Positions 10,934-21,835 of a DNA stretch of 64,000 nucleotides are shown piece after piece. The notes beneath the pieces were generated by a model that saw only the letters and a list, made by a program, of their open reading frames with translations, was not told the DNA's origin and ran no database searches. A program made the translations under genes and the position numbers. Every line of letters begins with the position of its first letter. The stretch's first letter is position 1. Source of the DNA: Isoetes taiwanensis (lineage: Eukaryota > Streptophyta > Lycopodiopsida > Isoetales > Isoetaceae); assembly GCA_021234155.1 (NCBI GenBank), contig JAJEKV010000003.1, positions 23,093,569 to 23,157,568 of the forward strand. The letters are read 5' to 3'.

Positions 10934-12163
10934 CTAAGGTTGCTCCCCCCGTATCCTACGGGCGAGGGCTAAATCCTTAGGCATTATGGTGACCCTCTTT
11001 GCGTGGATAGCGCAAAGGTTGGCGTCACCAAAAAGTGCTACCAAGTAGGCTTCAGCAGCCTCTTGGAGCGCCAAAATTGCAAAGGTCTGGAAACGGAGAT
11101 CGGTCTTAAATTGCTGTGCGATCTCCCGTACCAGCCTCTGGAAAGGCAGCTTCCTGATCAGAAGGTCCGTGGACTTCTGAAATTTGCGGATCTCCCGCAA
11201 TGCCACGGTACCGGGTCGGAACCGATGAGGCTTCCGCTGCGGCCTAGGCCCCGACGATGTTGGCACCGTCTTAGCCCCAGCAACCGGCCGGGAGTTATCC
11301 ACTCTCTGCTGCCTCCGGTCGGAGCTGGTCTTCTTCCCAAAAGCCCCGACAGTCTTTAACTTATCTTTGTATTGACTGCCGGCCTTATGAGCAACTCCCT
11401 TCCTTCGGAGCTTAACGGTCGAATGTGTGGGTTTTGGGTTCGAGCCACTCCCAGATGCACCTCCTCCCTGTTGGTCCCGCTGATCTTGTCGGTCCCGCTC
11501 CTCTTGCTCCAACTTCTCGCGCTCTTCCCGAGCTTTCCTTAGGTCTTCTTGGATTTGAGCAAAAAGTTGGGCTGCGGCACGGCGATTAAGTTCAGCGTGG
11601 TACCTTTGTGGCCGAAGACCCATATCTATCTGAATAGTTGTCAGATAGTCTATGCTGATGTCGGGGATGTCTCCCCAGACAAAACTGTTGGAACCCTCAT
11701 GCCATTGGTATGGGGGAACCTCAATGGCTCTGCCATCGATGACGGCAAAGCCGTCTCCGAGGTACCGGTACTCCCTACCCCGGGCTGCTGTGTCAGACCG
11801 CTCAATCTCCCGGTGGTCGTCTTCCCTGGCAAAACCCCTAATCCGGTCGGCCTCCGTCCTGACATCTTCCTCCTCCGTATGGCCTTCTTGTTCGGGAGGA
11901 TAAAACTTGATGAGCATCATCACCATATCAGGTTGCTCAACAAGGGTATAGGGGAGCTGGCGTAGGTTCAGCCGGATGAGGAATGGCTCTGAGAAGTGAT
12001 AGACAGGATAGGGAATCCTATCATTGTTCTCAAACCTATTGACCAGCTCATCCAACAAGATGTCGATGAGGCTGGGGTCAGTAGCCATGTGCTTAGCAAT
12101 CATGGCGTAGATCTCCACGATGCTCATGGTGGACGGGTCCGGAGCGCTCTTGGTAATAGCCAT
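10934..12163 (-). CDS. ORF1: histone H3 fold fused to a retroelement-specific extension
   Basis: 409 residues from ATG 12163 (context CCCCATGGCT); the frame stays open 48 codons further up but has no earlier ATG. Residues 1-195 are a domain of unknown type with two motif copies shared with ORF2 ([11 protein letters not shown] at 53-63, [17 protein letters not shown] at 150-166). Residues 196-230 are a charged heptad-like coiled coil, 230-310 a basic linker. Residues 311-409 are a complete H3 fold from [16 protein letters not shown] to ARRIRGEQP, roughly 85% identical to plant H3 as I remember it. Lysines at the K56, K64, K79, K115 and K122 positions and the C110/H113/R116/D123 interface are kept. 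The tail marks K4 and K9 are gone; AKTVP may be a remnant of the K27 region. The fold lacks the longer loop 1 of CENH3. No stop or frameshift. It should be able to pair with H4 and enter nucleosomes; what the extension does is unknown. Confidence 0.9.
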   Translation of the reverse strand: MAITKSAPDPSTMSIVEIYAMIAKHMATDPSLIDILLDELVNRFENNDRIPYPVYHFSEPFLIRLNLRQLPYTLVEQPDMVMMLIKFYPPEQEGHTEEEDVRTEADRIRGFAREDDHREIERSDTAARGREYRYLGDGFAVIDGRAIEVPPYQWHEGSNSFVWGDIPDISIDYLTTIQIDMGLRPQRYHAELNRRAAAQLFAQIQEDLRKAREEREKLEQEERDRQDQRDQQGGGASGSGSNPKPTHSTVKLRRKGVAHKAGSQYKDKLKTVGAFGKKTSSDRRQQRVDNSRPVAGAKTVPTSSGPRPQRKPHRFRPGTVALREIRKFQKSTDLLIRKLPFQRLVREIAQQFKTDLRFQTFAILALQEAAEAYLVALFGDANLCAIHAKRVTIMPKDLALARRIRGEQP

Positions 12164-12426
12164 GGGGAATAGTGAGGCGCTGGCGGCGAAGAAGATGGCA
12201 AAAGGGGCGCTAAGAGGCACAAGGCACAAAGGCGCAGGAGCAGGGTCTGGTCCGGCGGCGATGGCGGAGGGCGGCTCAGGTGGTTGGAGGCGCGGAAGCA
12301 CAAGCAAATGACAAGAATTAGTTTGTTAAACGGCCCCTTAACTTTTAAAATTTCAAATTTTCCCTTTATTAACGTCGAAATTTTATTATTATAAAATTAT
12401 ACGGCGGAAATACGCGCCACATACGG

Positions 12427-12606
12427 TCGGGCGCCGAGGGCATTATACGGCCTTCCACCTCGACTGGGCGTCGCCGAAAAGCAAGCGGCGCCCGAGTTGA
12501 CTCGGCGGGCCCGCGTTGACTCGGGTCTGACGGGTCGGGCGCCGAGGGCATTTCGGGCGCGTCCACCTTGACTACAAAGCTTCAAAATGCAAGCGGCGCC
12601 CGAGTT
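12427..12606. repeat. 108-bp GC-rich tandem repeat in the element leader
   Basis: The start block tcgggcgccgagggcat occurs at 12427 and 12535, and the end block gcaagcggcgcccgagtt at 12481-ish and 12589, both 108 bases apart. Start and end blocks are partly inverted (GGGCGCC/GGCGCCC), so each unit can fold into a hairpin. It lies between PBS and ORF1, where retroelements keep packaging or translation signals. The rest of the leader to 12896 shows no ORF. Confidence 0.7.
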
Positions 12607-12896
12607 TGTTTTTGGGCCTGCCCTTGACCATTTTTCGCCTAGAGTCGACTGTTCTAGGGTAATTCGAGTGCGCCCAATCCAATGGAGCCAACATCTTTGT
12701 CATTTGAGTTACCCACGGGCACCTGTTAGGCCTCTAATCTTGGCCCCTCCACTTTAAAGCTACAATTTCTTAACTTAACCTAACACCAAACCAAACAACA
12801 AAGAGGACTAACGACACATTGACTTAGCCTCCTCCTAACTACCGTGCTACAAGTTAGTGTTTGGCCAGTGCTATGATTTCGAACAACCGAAATCAC

Positions 12897-12909
12897 GGCT
12901 CTGATACCA
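12897..12909 (-). other. Primer-binding site for initiator tRNA-Met
   Basis: On the minus strand TGGTATCAGAGCC, one base inside the LTR end. It is complementary to the 3' end of plant initiator tRNA-Met, the primer used by most plant gypsy and copia elements for minus-strand cDNA synthesis. It fixes the 5' LTR border and the direction of the element. Confidence 0.92.
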
Positions 12910-12910
12910 C

Positions 12911-14531
12911 TGTGACGCTCCCAGAATATATGCGACCCTCGGACGTATACATACAGGGACTTTCCCCTCCCATGGCGATCATCTCACCATGAGCAGGGCC
13001 CTCCGTCTGTTTCGGGCCACCTATGAAATGAGGCCCGGAAGAAGGACACGAAGGGGTCATTCGGCCCACGCCTTCAATGGGACTCCTACGTCGCGGAAGC
13101 ATGAATACAAGGGTTAGCACGCAGCATGAATATACATAAATAACCACCACGAAGGGTGGCGCATCCATCTAATATACCAACGGCATAGAATATGCATCTA
13201 ATCCTAGGAAAACACCCAGAACCCAGGTTCTACCCCGGCTCAGACTCCAGTGAGGATCGACTGACGGCTAGGCCTCAAGAGATCAGCAGACCGAATCTTG
13301 GCATGGCGTTGGCTGGCAATAGAACATCGGCTAGGGTTGTCCACTCCATCCGCCCCTCCTGTGCACACTTTGCAGATGGGTCAATTCATGCTATGGCTTC
13401 GCTATAGCCTTCCGGAGACGCAGGTTCAGAGGAATCACCCTTTGAGCCTACTCCAGGTTCATGACGCCTGGTCCGATGAGGCAGGTCGGGGAAGCGTCCC
13501 CTTCCAGAATCACAGTGGTTCCACGGGCGAGCTAGAGAATACGTGCCGCATCAGCGACCCCCGTATCCGTACCCGACTTACTCGCCCTAAATCTACTCAA
13601 AGTGCAAGGTGCTCCATACGGATCACACCTTCCCACCCAGGGAGTGTCAGACCCATACCCGGCCCTCTACGTGACCGGCTATCAGGCCTAGCCCACTGTA
13701 GGAGTCTCAGGAGCCATGTATGCTCATGCAAGACCCCACCCCTCATGTCACCACTGTGTTCCTTGTCTGGTGCTAAGCCAGACCATAGCATCTAGGACCC
13801 GGTGGTTTCTTGTGCACAGGCCGCATCTAATGGGACTCTATTGGGCGCTATCTAGGAGCATACTACAGTACACGGTTCAGAGGTCTCTACCCCCCGTAAT
13901 CCCCCCGTTTCAGAGTCAGATTTAACAAAGAGCTAACAATTCATCCTCTCAGAATAAAAATCCGAATTGAATATAAAGAGAATTTGTTTGTACAACCAAG
14001 GGTTAGATTAAATCCCAAAGAGAACAGAGAAACGGACACAACCAAGCGTTATCTAGAATTCACATAGCCACCTACCTGAATTCTGGCTGGACTCATTTCC
14101 ATGGGGCGCTTCCATCTCCAGGGAGTTAGGAATTCAGCTGCTGCTGCACAGGGACGACTAGTATGGTGATTCTCTGCAGGTGGATGATGGCGCTCAGCTC
14201 CTGGCCTTCCTTGGTCGATTCAAGGAGTCAATCTCAGGGATAAGGGTCAAGTTGGCATCCAAACTTGGCAACCCCCATGCACCCCAATCGATTGGAGCAG
14301 GTGGCGCCTCCCCAAATGGTAATTAGCCCCACTTCCTAAGTTCTAGGTTATTATTATTAATGTGTTAAATTAGCATAGCTAATTTTAATCCATTGTAAGG
14401 TAACCCCTTAGGTTGCAATCACGTTCCCATACTCCCATGGTAGCGTACCTTTAGGGGGGTGACGTGCTTGTATTTGTACGTGGCTCGTATGAATACGTGA
14501 CGTAGACCGTATAAATACGTGGAACGTCACA
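12911..14531 (-). repeat. 5' LTR of the gypsy element (1621 bp)
   Basis: On the minus strand it begins TGTGACGTTCCACG at 14531 and ends CGTCACA at 12911, directly followed by the PBS. Ends are TG...CA with a 7-bp inverted repeat. It is moderately GC-rich in the left two thirds and AT-rich near 14340-14400. The outer 70 bases contain several TACGTG/CACGTA repeats. The small ORFs inside are not coding. I could not place TATA box or R region with confidence. Confidence 0.85.
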
Positions 14532-14754
14532 GCACCCAGAGAAAATACATGCCCACATGTGCAAAAATATTACATGCTTATCTGCAAGAAGGATAACATA
14601 TATGCACAACAATAGCTGTAAGAAACTCACCTATTGCCTCTCGTTTCTCTAACTCCAACCGTTCATGTCTTCCTTTCTAAGGAGAGAAAGAAGATACAAA
14701 TACAAGGGATCTGCCTAAGCTTTAGCGAGCATGGCAGTTCATTCGCATTAGCCT

Positions 14755-16091
14755 CCAAATTTCCCATCTCCAGTTGTGCAATTTGCTCAACACGAATCTG
14801 CTCAAAATTCGTACCTAGACAACACGAGTCTGCTCAACACGAGTTTTCTCACTATATGACACCTAGAATAGGCGGCCCAACATGAGAACACAAGAAAGTT
14901 CAAAGACAGCACTCAACAATCAAGTTCAGTGCAAGAATTTATGGGATCCTCGTAGAATAACCCATGTGTTATAGGGATTTTCTCTGGGGAAAGAATCGAA
15001 TAATTTATTCGCTTCTGTTGCTCAACTTTCTGCATAAATCGATACAAGAGATTGCTCGAAAAGACATTCTTCAGGACAGAGGAGTCGTGCTTCAAATCTG
15101 CAAAAGTGAAGTTCCTCCTGGCTCCAAGAATATAATTTTACTTCGTTCAAAACGAACTGCAGTTGAGCTCTTTTTTCTCAATAAAGTAACGATGAAAACC
15201 AACCACAAAACTAGTTTGAGATAAATCCTCATCTGGTCGATACACAATATTAGCCTCATTTTCACAATGTCAGAGAGATTTGACGCTGAACTGTAGCATA
15301 GAATTGTACTAACAAGCTTGCATCATTCAATAAGCTCCCCATATCTTGTTCAATATCTACTCCCTTGGATGTCATCACCTCAGTGTCATTGCCATCTAGA
15401 ATCCCAACCTTCTAGTTATTTGTATATTCACCTCCCCACCAAATAAACTGAGGTTGTATGTATATAATTGTTTGCGCATCAAAACAAAATGAAATAGGTA
15501 GTTGGTGAATCCATTTCCAAATACCCAAGTACAGCCCTTAAAGACTTCTAATGGCAGTCCTTAAGTCTCGTCAACCTAGCACGATATGAGTCACCATAGG
15601 ATTCTAGTGCTCCAGGATTTCCCAATCTTCTGGCCATCAAATGAACAATGAAAATACCACAGGACATTCACAAGCCATCAAGCAACTTTCATGGTAATTG
15701 GCCGATCTACAAAATCAATTAATCAACAACATTTCAATCTACTGCGTCTGCAGGCCTTGGAATAATATTTGGCATGGTCGAGAAGCATAGATATAAATCA
15801 CGGCAAGACATAATCCAAAGGAACATCACAAGACATGCAACAATCAAATATAAGTCCTTTTTTTGACATTAAGTTTAAATCAACAACCTATAGCACAAGT
15901 GCTCTGCCCTCTTGACAGCCGGATCCCGAATCAAATCAACACCACATCTTGTCTTTCGCCAAGACTGCAATGGATCTCCTTAAACACCAGCGTCTGTTGC
16001 ATCGACTTTTCCAGAACCTCATGCAATGGGGACAAGAGCCTGACAGTTTGTTTTTAGGAATCACAAACTTCATTCCTGACTTTGGAGCCAT
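14755..16091 (-). pseudogene. SF1/branchpoint-binding-like KH gene, 5' exons, copy A
   Basis: The start exon begins MAPKSGMKFVIPKNKLSG at 16091. The sense continues (GVDLIRDPAVKRAEH) to about 15900 with a one-base loss after LSGS that shifts the frame. A second exon near 14860-14760 reads TRVEQIAQLEMGNLEAN on the lower side, matching the QTRVDQI...LE region before the KH domain of plant SF1 homologues. The KH exons that should follow are cut off by the gypsy LTR at 14531. SF1/BBP binds the intron branchpoint in the nucleus. In between, 15100-15700 has sense-like stretches (DMGSLLNDASLLVQFYATV) that I cannot assign. Copy A is broken. Confidence 0.6.
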
Positions 16092-16834
16092 CTTCAAGTT
16101 TTTGTTATTAATACGTGATGGTAAAGATAGGTTGAAAACTCTGATCACAGAGTCTCAGTATGAAGCGAAAAAATAGAACCTCCATTTACCTGGCTTCCAA
16201 TCCATGTGTGTGTAATCACCAAAGTATTTCTTGCAAGGAAGAGCTGTTGAAGGGCATTAATGTGCCCTAATGGAAATGCGTCAAGAACGCCTACCATCGC
16301 CAACACTCTTCCTGTTTCTGGGAAGGCGTAAAGAACTCCAAAACTTTCAATAACTTTGGAGTCCAGTACTACCTTGCAAGCATCAAAAATTCATGCCTTT
16401 TAAGCAGTTCGAATAGTAGCGACCGCAACAAGGTGACCGACAGTTTACTTGGAAATAGGCAGTTTGAAGCAATTTTTGGCATATTCTAATCATAATTCAG
16501 CATATATTTAGAATATATCAAAAACCCACATTAGGGAGGGTTTGCCCCTCTAAGGGCAACCCAAAAAGAGGTATTTGGCAAGGGAACAAATGAAAGATTT
16601 GCACTGGAATTGCCGAAATCAGAGATAGATTTAAGAGCCAAGACTGAGATCCTTTAGCAGTTATATACTCAACATGTGTCTATCAAGGTAGTCTTGACAA
16701 GTTTTCTTAGAGCAAACATCTGCATATTCACGTGATCCTATTCTTAATCCAGTCACAAAAACATTCATAAAGAAAAACTACTTACAACTCTGTATTTGTT
16801 TTTAAAATATTTTATAGTATCCAAAGCATTAATT

Positions 16835-17165
16835 ATGTCTTTTGCAACCAGGTACACTTAGTTGGAAGGACTTGGAAGTCATTGATTGACCCTTATTGCC
16901 CGGGGCAGGTCATACAACTGTAAGCTTTGACAAATATCTTTTGTGTTTGGTGGTTTCACGGACAATCGCCAGCTATGTTTCTCCATCATTCTCTTTTAAA
17001 CATGTTATTATTTTGTAATCGTAGAAACCAAGGTTTGGGTGAGGTTTCAAACCACGGGGATCAAGCCGTCTTCATGTATCTCTCTTGCTGGAGATTCTGT
17101 TGGCCAGAATGGAATTCTCTGCTTCTATGGTGGTTGCAATAAAGAATTGGAAGCATTGGATGACA
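16835..17165 (+). pseudogene. Kelch-repeat exons, copy A
   Basis: Two kelch blades are recognisable: SFDKYLFVFGGFTDN (about 16925-16970) and, after a splice-like junction, QNGILCFYGGCNKELEALDD (about 17105-17165), both with the double glycine of kelch strands. In A about 70 bases between the blades are missing compared with B. Kelch propellers bind partner proteins; the parent gene cannot be named. No complete ORF. Confidence 0.6.
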
Positions 17166-18435
17166 TGTACATTAATATTGCATTCATTTTTCAAGGTTAG
17201 ACTTTTCCAGCACTGTGTTGGAAATCACAGATATTGATAGTTATCAATGAATGTTTTTAATGCTTTTAACAAAATTTGCAGGTCTAAAGTACAATTAAAC
17301 TTAATGTTTAGGAGTTTAACATTCTTGAGGCTTCTATTTGTTTTCCCCATACTCCTTGAGCACTGATATTTACACTACATTTTTTATAATTATTGAATTT
17401 GTAATTCTACATGTGCATGTGCAGAAACTGACAAGCAAATTGGCACACTCAACGTGGTTAGCCTATGGTAGCATAAAGATAAATGCAGCTTTTGATTTAG
17501 AAGGTATTACACGAGTATGACCACGACAAATGTTCATGTTGTTGTAAAAGTACCTTTATAAGTAATTCTCTTAATATATCTATCTTGCAATGTTTTCAAG
17601 ACTTATCCTGCTCGGTTCTATCATGTAATATTTTTCCGCATTTATTTTAATATGTGTGATATTTTTAGAATACAAAACGTTGACATTATTAATTGCTATT
17701 CTCAACCTTAACATATGCACTCCTTAGACCACCAAAATGTCTATGAACCTTTATAAATTTTATAAGCTCTTGAAAATTGTATTCTTATATTGAATGGCTA
17801 TATGGGATCATTTTTAAACCAAGGCACAAGCATAATAGCTGGCATTGATCTAAGGTCTATGCATTTAAGGGTTTAGAGAAGTTTGAGATCCATCATATTA
17901 TAAATTTTGAAGAATTGAGAGGAAGTAACATGCAACTATGGATGGAAAGACAAGGATACGTATCCCCCACGCCAAGAAAATCTAGAACTTCCAAAGACAA
18001 AAGCAACCCCAAAAGGTCGAGTTTCTAAGTTTTATTTTTATATTAAATACAATGTTTTTAACCTTGGACAATGCTAAAGGAACTCTCAAATGCATGCACA
18101 TTCAATGGCTATGAAGAAATACACACATTACTACTACACTAGATATATACTATGAAGTCTCACACAAAAGCACACCCCAACAAACTACACTGCACTACAC
18201 TACCCACACACGTCTTCCACACAGATACGCACAGAACATCCAATTGCATATGTGTTGACCACACAATCTTAAAAAAAAATCCTAAATTACCACAAGCACC
18301 CTAAACTCTATGCATTCTATTATGCCTACTCATTTGATTCCACTTTATGCATTTCTAGATGCCTGATATTCGTAAACCCTTCACGTTTCTAGTAAGAGTT
18401 ATTATAAAAGTCTCAACATTGTTTGTGTTCCGGGT

Positions 18436-21290
18436 TTGCATAAAAATCTTATATCTGTAAGTCAATTGGTGGATTTAGGATATGAGATTAGATTTAACAA
18501 AAAAGGCTGTAAGGTTTTGCTTGAAGGGGAACTAAAATTCTTTGCAAAACGTGTAGGCAATCTATTTCAGTTTTCAAATAAAGTCTTCAAAAGTATAAAT
18601 GTGTTGTCAGTGACTAAATCATCAACTTGGCACCATAGGCTGGCTCATACGCATATGAATAACATTAAATACATGATGAGATGGATTTATTAATGGGGAA
18701 GATGATATAGATGGGAAATTCATTTGTCCAGGCTGCATGTTAGGAAAATTGACTAAATTGTCATTTAGCAGATCAAAGAAAAGGGCTAAGGGTCCCCTCG
18801 ACCTAGTACATTTAGATCTTTGTGGTCTATTGAATGTGCAAGGAAAAACAGGTAAAAGGTATTATATATCTTTTATTGACGATTTTAGTAGAATGGGAAA
18901 GTGCTATTTGTTATCTACATTTAAGTTGTACGTACGTGAAATGGAAAGACAGACAGGTTGTAAACTTAAATGCATTAGAACAGATAGAGGCGGGAAATAT
19001 CTTTCAAGAAGTTTTAGATCGTTTTGTCTTGAGCATGGAATAAAAAGGCAACTCACATGTAGTCCGCAAGAACAAAATGGTGTTGCGAAAAGGAAAAAAT
19101 AGAACAGTTTTAGATGTCAGAAGATCAATGATAAAGTTTGCAGGCTTACCAAATTACCTCTGGGAAGAAGCAGTCAAAGCTGTGTTTTTTATACAAAATA
19201 GGTTGTATCAAGTAGCTTGAATGGAAATATCGCTGAAGAAATATGGACATGTACTAAAATGACTCGTGCATATGATTATTTCAAAGCATATGGGTGTTTG
19301 ACATATGTTCATATTCCAGAAGAAATGAGACTTAAACTAGATGATAGAGCAGAAATAGGTTTTCTAGTCGGCTATGATGAAGAATCAAAAGGTTATAGAG
19401 TCTTCATACCCAAAACAAAGAAAATAATAACGAGTAGGGATGTTGTGTTCGACGAAAGCAAATTTTACAAAGATAGGCATGAAATTCCAGTATGGCATGA
19501 GAAAGTAGAAAAACACATTGTGCATGATGGCAATTTAGATATTACTGCTAACTTTGGTTCTGATGAAGAGAATGAAGACAATGTGACAGATAATGAGGAT
19601 AGTGAGGCGCCACAAGCAGAATCAGCAGTGCCGGTCACAGAGACTAGGCAACGAAAAAGGAAGACAGAGACATAAAAGCTTAAAGATATATGTATAGACT
19701 ATGACCCTGAAGTGTATGGCAGATATGGCACAGGAAAATGTAGAAGAATTGGGAAACCTCCAGTTAGGTTTCCATCATTGATGGCTGTGTTTGAACCCGA
19801 TACTTCGAAATCATTTGAAGAAGTCGCTGTGAACTCAGAAAAAGCGTCGGAATGGCTAAAGGCGATGGATTCCTTTAAAGAAACAGGTACATATGAGCTA
19901 GCAGAATCTCCAACGGATAAGAATTTGATTGGAAATAAGTGGATTTATAGAATTAAAACAAATTCTGATGGGACCAAAAGGTATAAAGCTAGACTGGTTG
20001 CTCAGGGTTTTTCACAAAAGAAAGGAATTGATTATGAAGAGACATACTCCCCAATTGTCAAATTAACAAGTATTAGACTTGTGTTAGCTCTAGCAAATGC
20101 ACTCAAACTTGACATACATCATATGGATGTGAAAACTGCATTTCTAAATGCAAATTTGCGGGGAAGAGATATATATGAAGCAAGCTCCAGGCTTGGGGGG
20201 GAAGGAAGTAACATGGTTTAGAAATTAAAACGTCAGCTTTTTATGGTTTAAGACAAGCACCTAGGGAGTGGTATAAGTGCATAGATAAATATCCGAGGGA
20301 GCAAGGATTTGAGAAACGAACAATGATGGAAATTTGTACATGTTCAAAGATAGGGATAAATTTTGCATTATTGCTTTGTAATGAGATGATCGCATAATGG
20401 TATCGAATTGCATGAGATGCCTAGATAAAATGCAAGCAAATTCTTCTAAAAGATTTAAAATGAGATCTTGGAGAATTAAAACAGTTCTTGGGAATTGAAA
20501 TGAGTAGAGATAAGAAAAATGTAATGCTCGGACTTTGTCGACTTCGAAATATTGAAAATATGATATGATAATGAGGTTTGGATTAGAAAATTCAAAACCA
20601 AATGAATACACCGCTTGTGGCGGGTTATAAAAAATATCAACAAATTTATGTCCAAAAGAAGGAAATGGAAAATATTCCATACGGGGAGCTCATAGGTTAT
20701 CGCTTTATGTGGCAAAGCAAGACACGCCCAGATATTGCCTTTTGCGGTATTTTGTTAGCAGATATAACAACAATCTAGGCAGAGGACATTGGGTTGCAGC
20801 CAAACTAATCTTAAGATACTTAAAAGGCACCTAAAAAACGATGGAATCACTTTTAACTCGACAACTTGGTTTTGTTTGCATATTACGATGCAGATTGGGC
20901 GGTGATCTAGATGTTAGAAGATCCACTTCCGGCTATGCTTTAATGCTTGCTTGGAGGTCTAATATCATGGAGGAGTAAAAACAATCATCTGTTGCTATGT
21001 CTTTCTGCTTGGTTTGAATACTCAGCCTCTTCGCTAGCAACTAAAGAAATTGTATGGGTGAGAAGACTATTAAACGAGATAGGTATATCTCAGTCCAATC
21101 CTACAATACTTTTGACAGATAGCCTAAGCTGTATTGCTATAGCAAAGAATCCGGTGCACTACGAAAGAACCAAACATATTGAATTACGTGTTCATTTCAT
21201 AAGAGATCTCATTGCAAAGAATGAATTAATAATGCAATATGTAGAAACATCATATCAAGCAGCGGACTTGCGATGACAAGAACGGAAGCT
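18436..21290 (+). pseudogene. Copia pol remnant: integrase, RT, RNase H (A)
   Basis: In order: GAG-pre-integrase (LHKNLISVSQLVDLG, HHRLAHTHMNN), integrase core (LVHLDLCGLL, YYISFIDDFSRMGKCY, then IRTDRGGKY and EHGIKRQLT), a linker (19217-19675, GFLVGYDEESKGYRVFIP), RT (19712-20221, GNKWIYRIKTNSDGTKRYKA, MDVKTAFLNANL) and RNase H (WRSK, ATKEIVWVRRLL, HIELRVHFIRDL, 20947-21276). The order IN-RT-RH is diagnostic of Ty1/copia. Frame changes occur at about 19100, 19675, 20200 and 20700-20950; the RT YVDD box is unreadable. Not functional. Confidence 0.85.
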
Positions 21291-21473
21291 GAAGTTGTTT
21301 ACACAGATACTTGGCATATCGAAGGAAGAAATATGCCATATGGGTCTATGGTATTATGAAATATTGAATTGCTATGAATTGGAGGCACGTGTATTTAAAA
21401 ATAAGGTCGGTGGAGATACAGCAATAAAAGGGGACGTTCAAGAAATAGTCATCAGGGGCGAAAAGCAGAGAGT

Positions 21474-21828
21474 TGTCTGTGGAAACAGCTGAACATGGTG
21501 TCGACTTTATGTGAAGCGAAGCTCTGAATCGGCTGTGCAGTAGATTGTTTGAAGTGGTTGCTGGAGCAGTACATGAGAATCTTTGTTGCTACCGTTCAGA
21601 GTATGCTAAGCTTATAAACTGTCTGCTGTCTATTTGTTGCTCCAGTTTTTTTAACTGGAATCTGTGAGTGAATTGCGGTGAATCACCTTGCTCTGGCTTT
21701 TCTAGCTAGAAAGTTATTTAAGCAGCGAATCGCTAATCACTGGTGTAGTATATCTGCAACCCACAAAGGTTTGAAGTGATATTACATCTATTTGGTTTAT
21801 TCACACCTTGTTGTCTCTGTTTTCGTCA
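21474..21828 (+). repeat. Probable 3' LTR of copia remnant A
   Basis: Begins TGTCTGTGGAAACAG directly after a purine-rich tract (gaaaagcagagag) and ends GTTTTCGTCA. Without a 5' LTR for comparison the borders are tentative; the length (355 bp) fits copia. Confidence 0.5.
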
Positions 21829-21835
21829 TTTTTGT

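Larger units (their letters stand above)
1..14531 (-). mobile_element. Giant Ty3/gypsy LTR retrotransposon with extra histone-fold ORFs, partial
   Basis: One LTR with TG...CA ends and TGTGACG/CGTCACA terminal inverted repeats lies at the right end. It is followed on the minus strand by a PBS, three extra ORFs, gag and pol, all in the same orientation. The left part (rest of integrase, PPT, 3' LTR) is outside the window, so target-site duplication and LTR age cannot be read. The right end abuts repeat unit A exactly where units B-D continue without interruption, which fixes the insertion junction after 14531; gcacc would be the right copy of a 5-bp target duplication. A Helitron (4345-9301) is nested inside. 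Visible length is 14.5 kb, about 9.6 kb without the Helitron, far more than a usual plant gypsy element up to integrase. Confidence 0.9.
18397..21828 (+). mobile_element. 5'-truncated Ty1/copia element in unit A
   Basis: It starts abruptly before the GAG-pre-integrase region, without 5' LTR, PBS or gag, and ends with a probable 3' LTR (21474-21828). An old homologue of the surrounding sequence at 57.78 kb picks up just after 21830, which supports the right border. The element was present before the A/B duplication, because B has it at the same place. Confidence 0.8.

Noticed and set aside
10934-11233. Reading the H3 domain as centromeric H3 (CENH3)
   Set aside because: Loop 1 has canonical length (FKTDLRFQ) and the C-terminal helix is canonical H3; CENH3 would have a longer, diverged loop 1.
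12913-14500. Several ORFs of 60-165 codons inside the LTR
   Set aside because: They overlap on both strands, start mostly at non-ATG codons and have proline/serine/arginine-rich chance composition.
14634-14885. Conserved 83-codon plus-strand ORF found in several units (also 28811, 48235)
   Set aside because: It lies opposite the SF1-like TRVEQ exon; conservation comes from the duplication, and the minus strand carries the recognisable coding sense.
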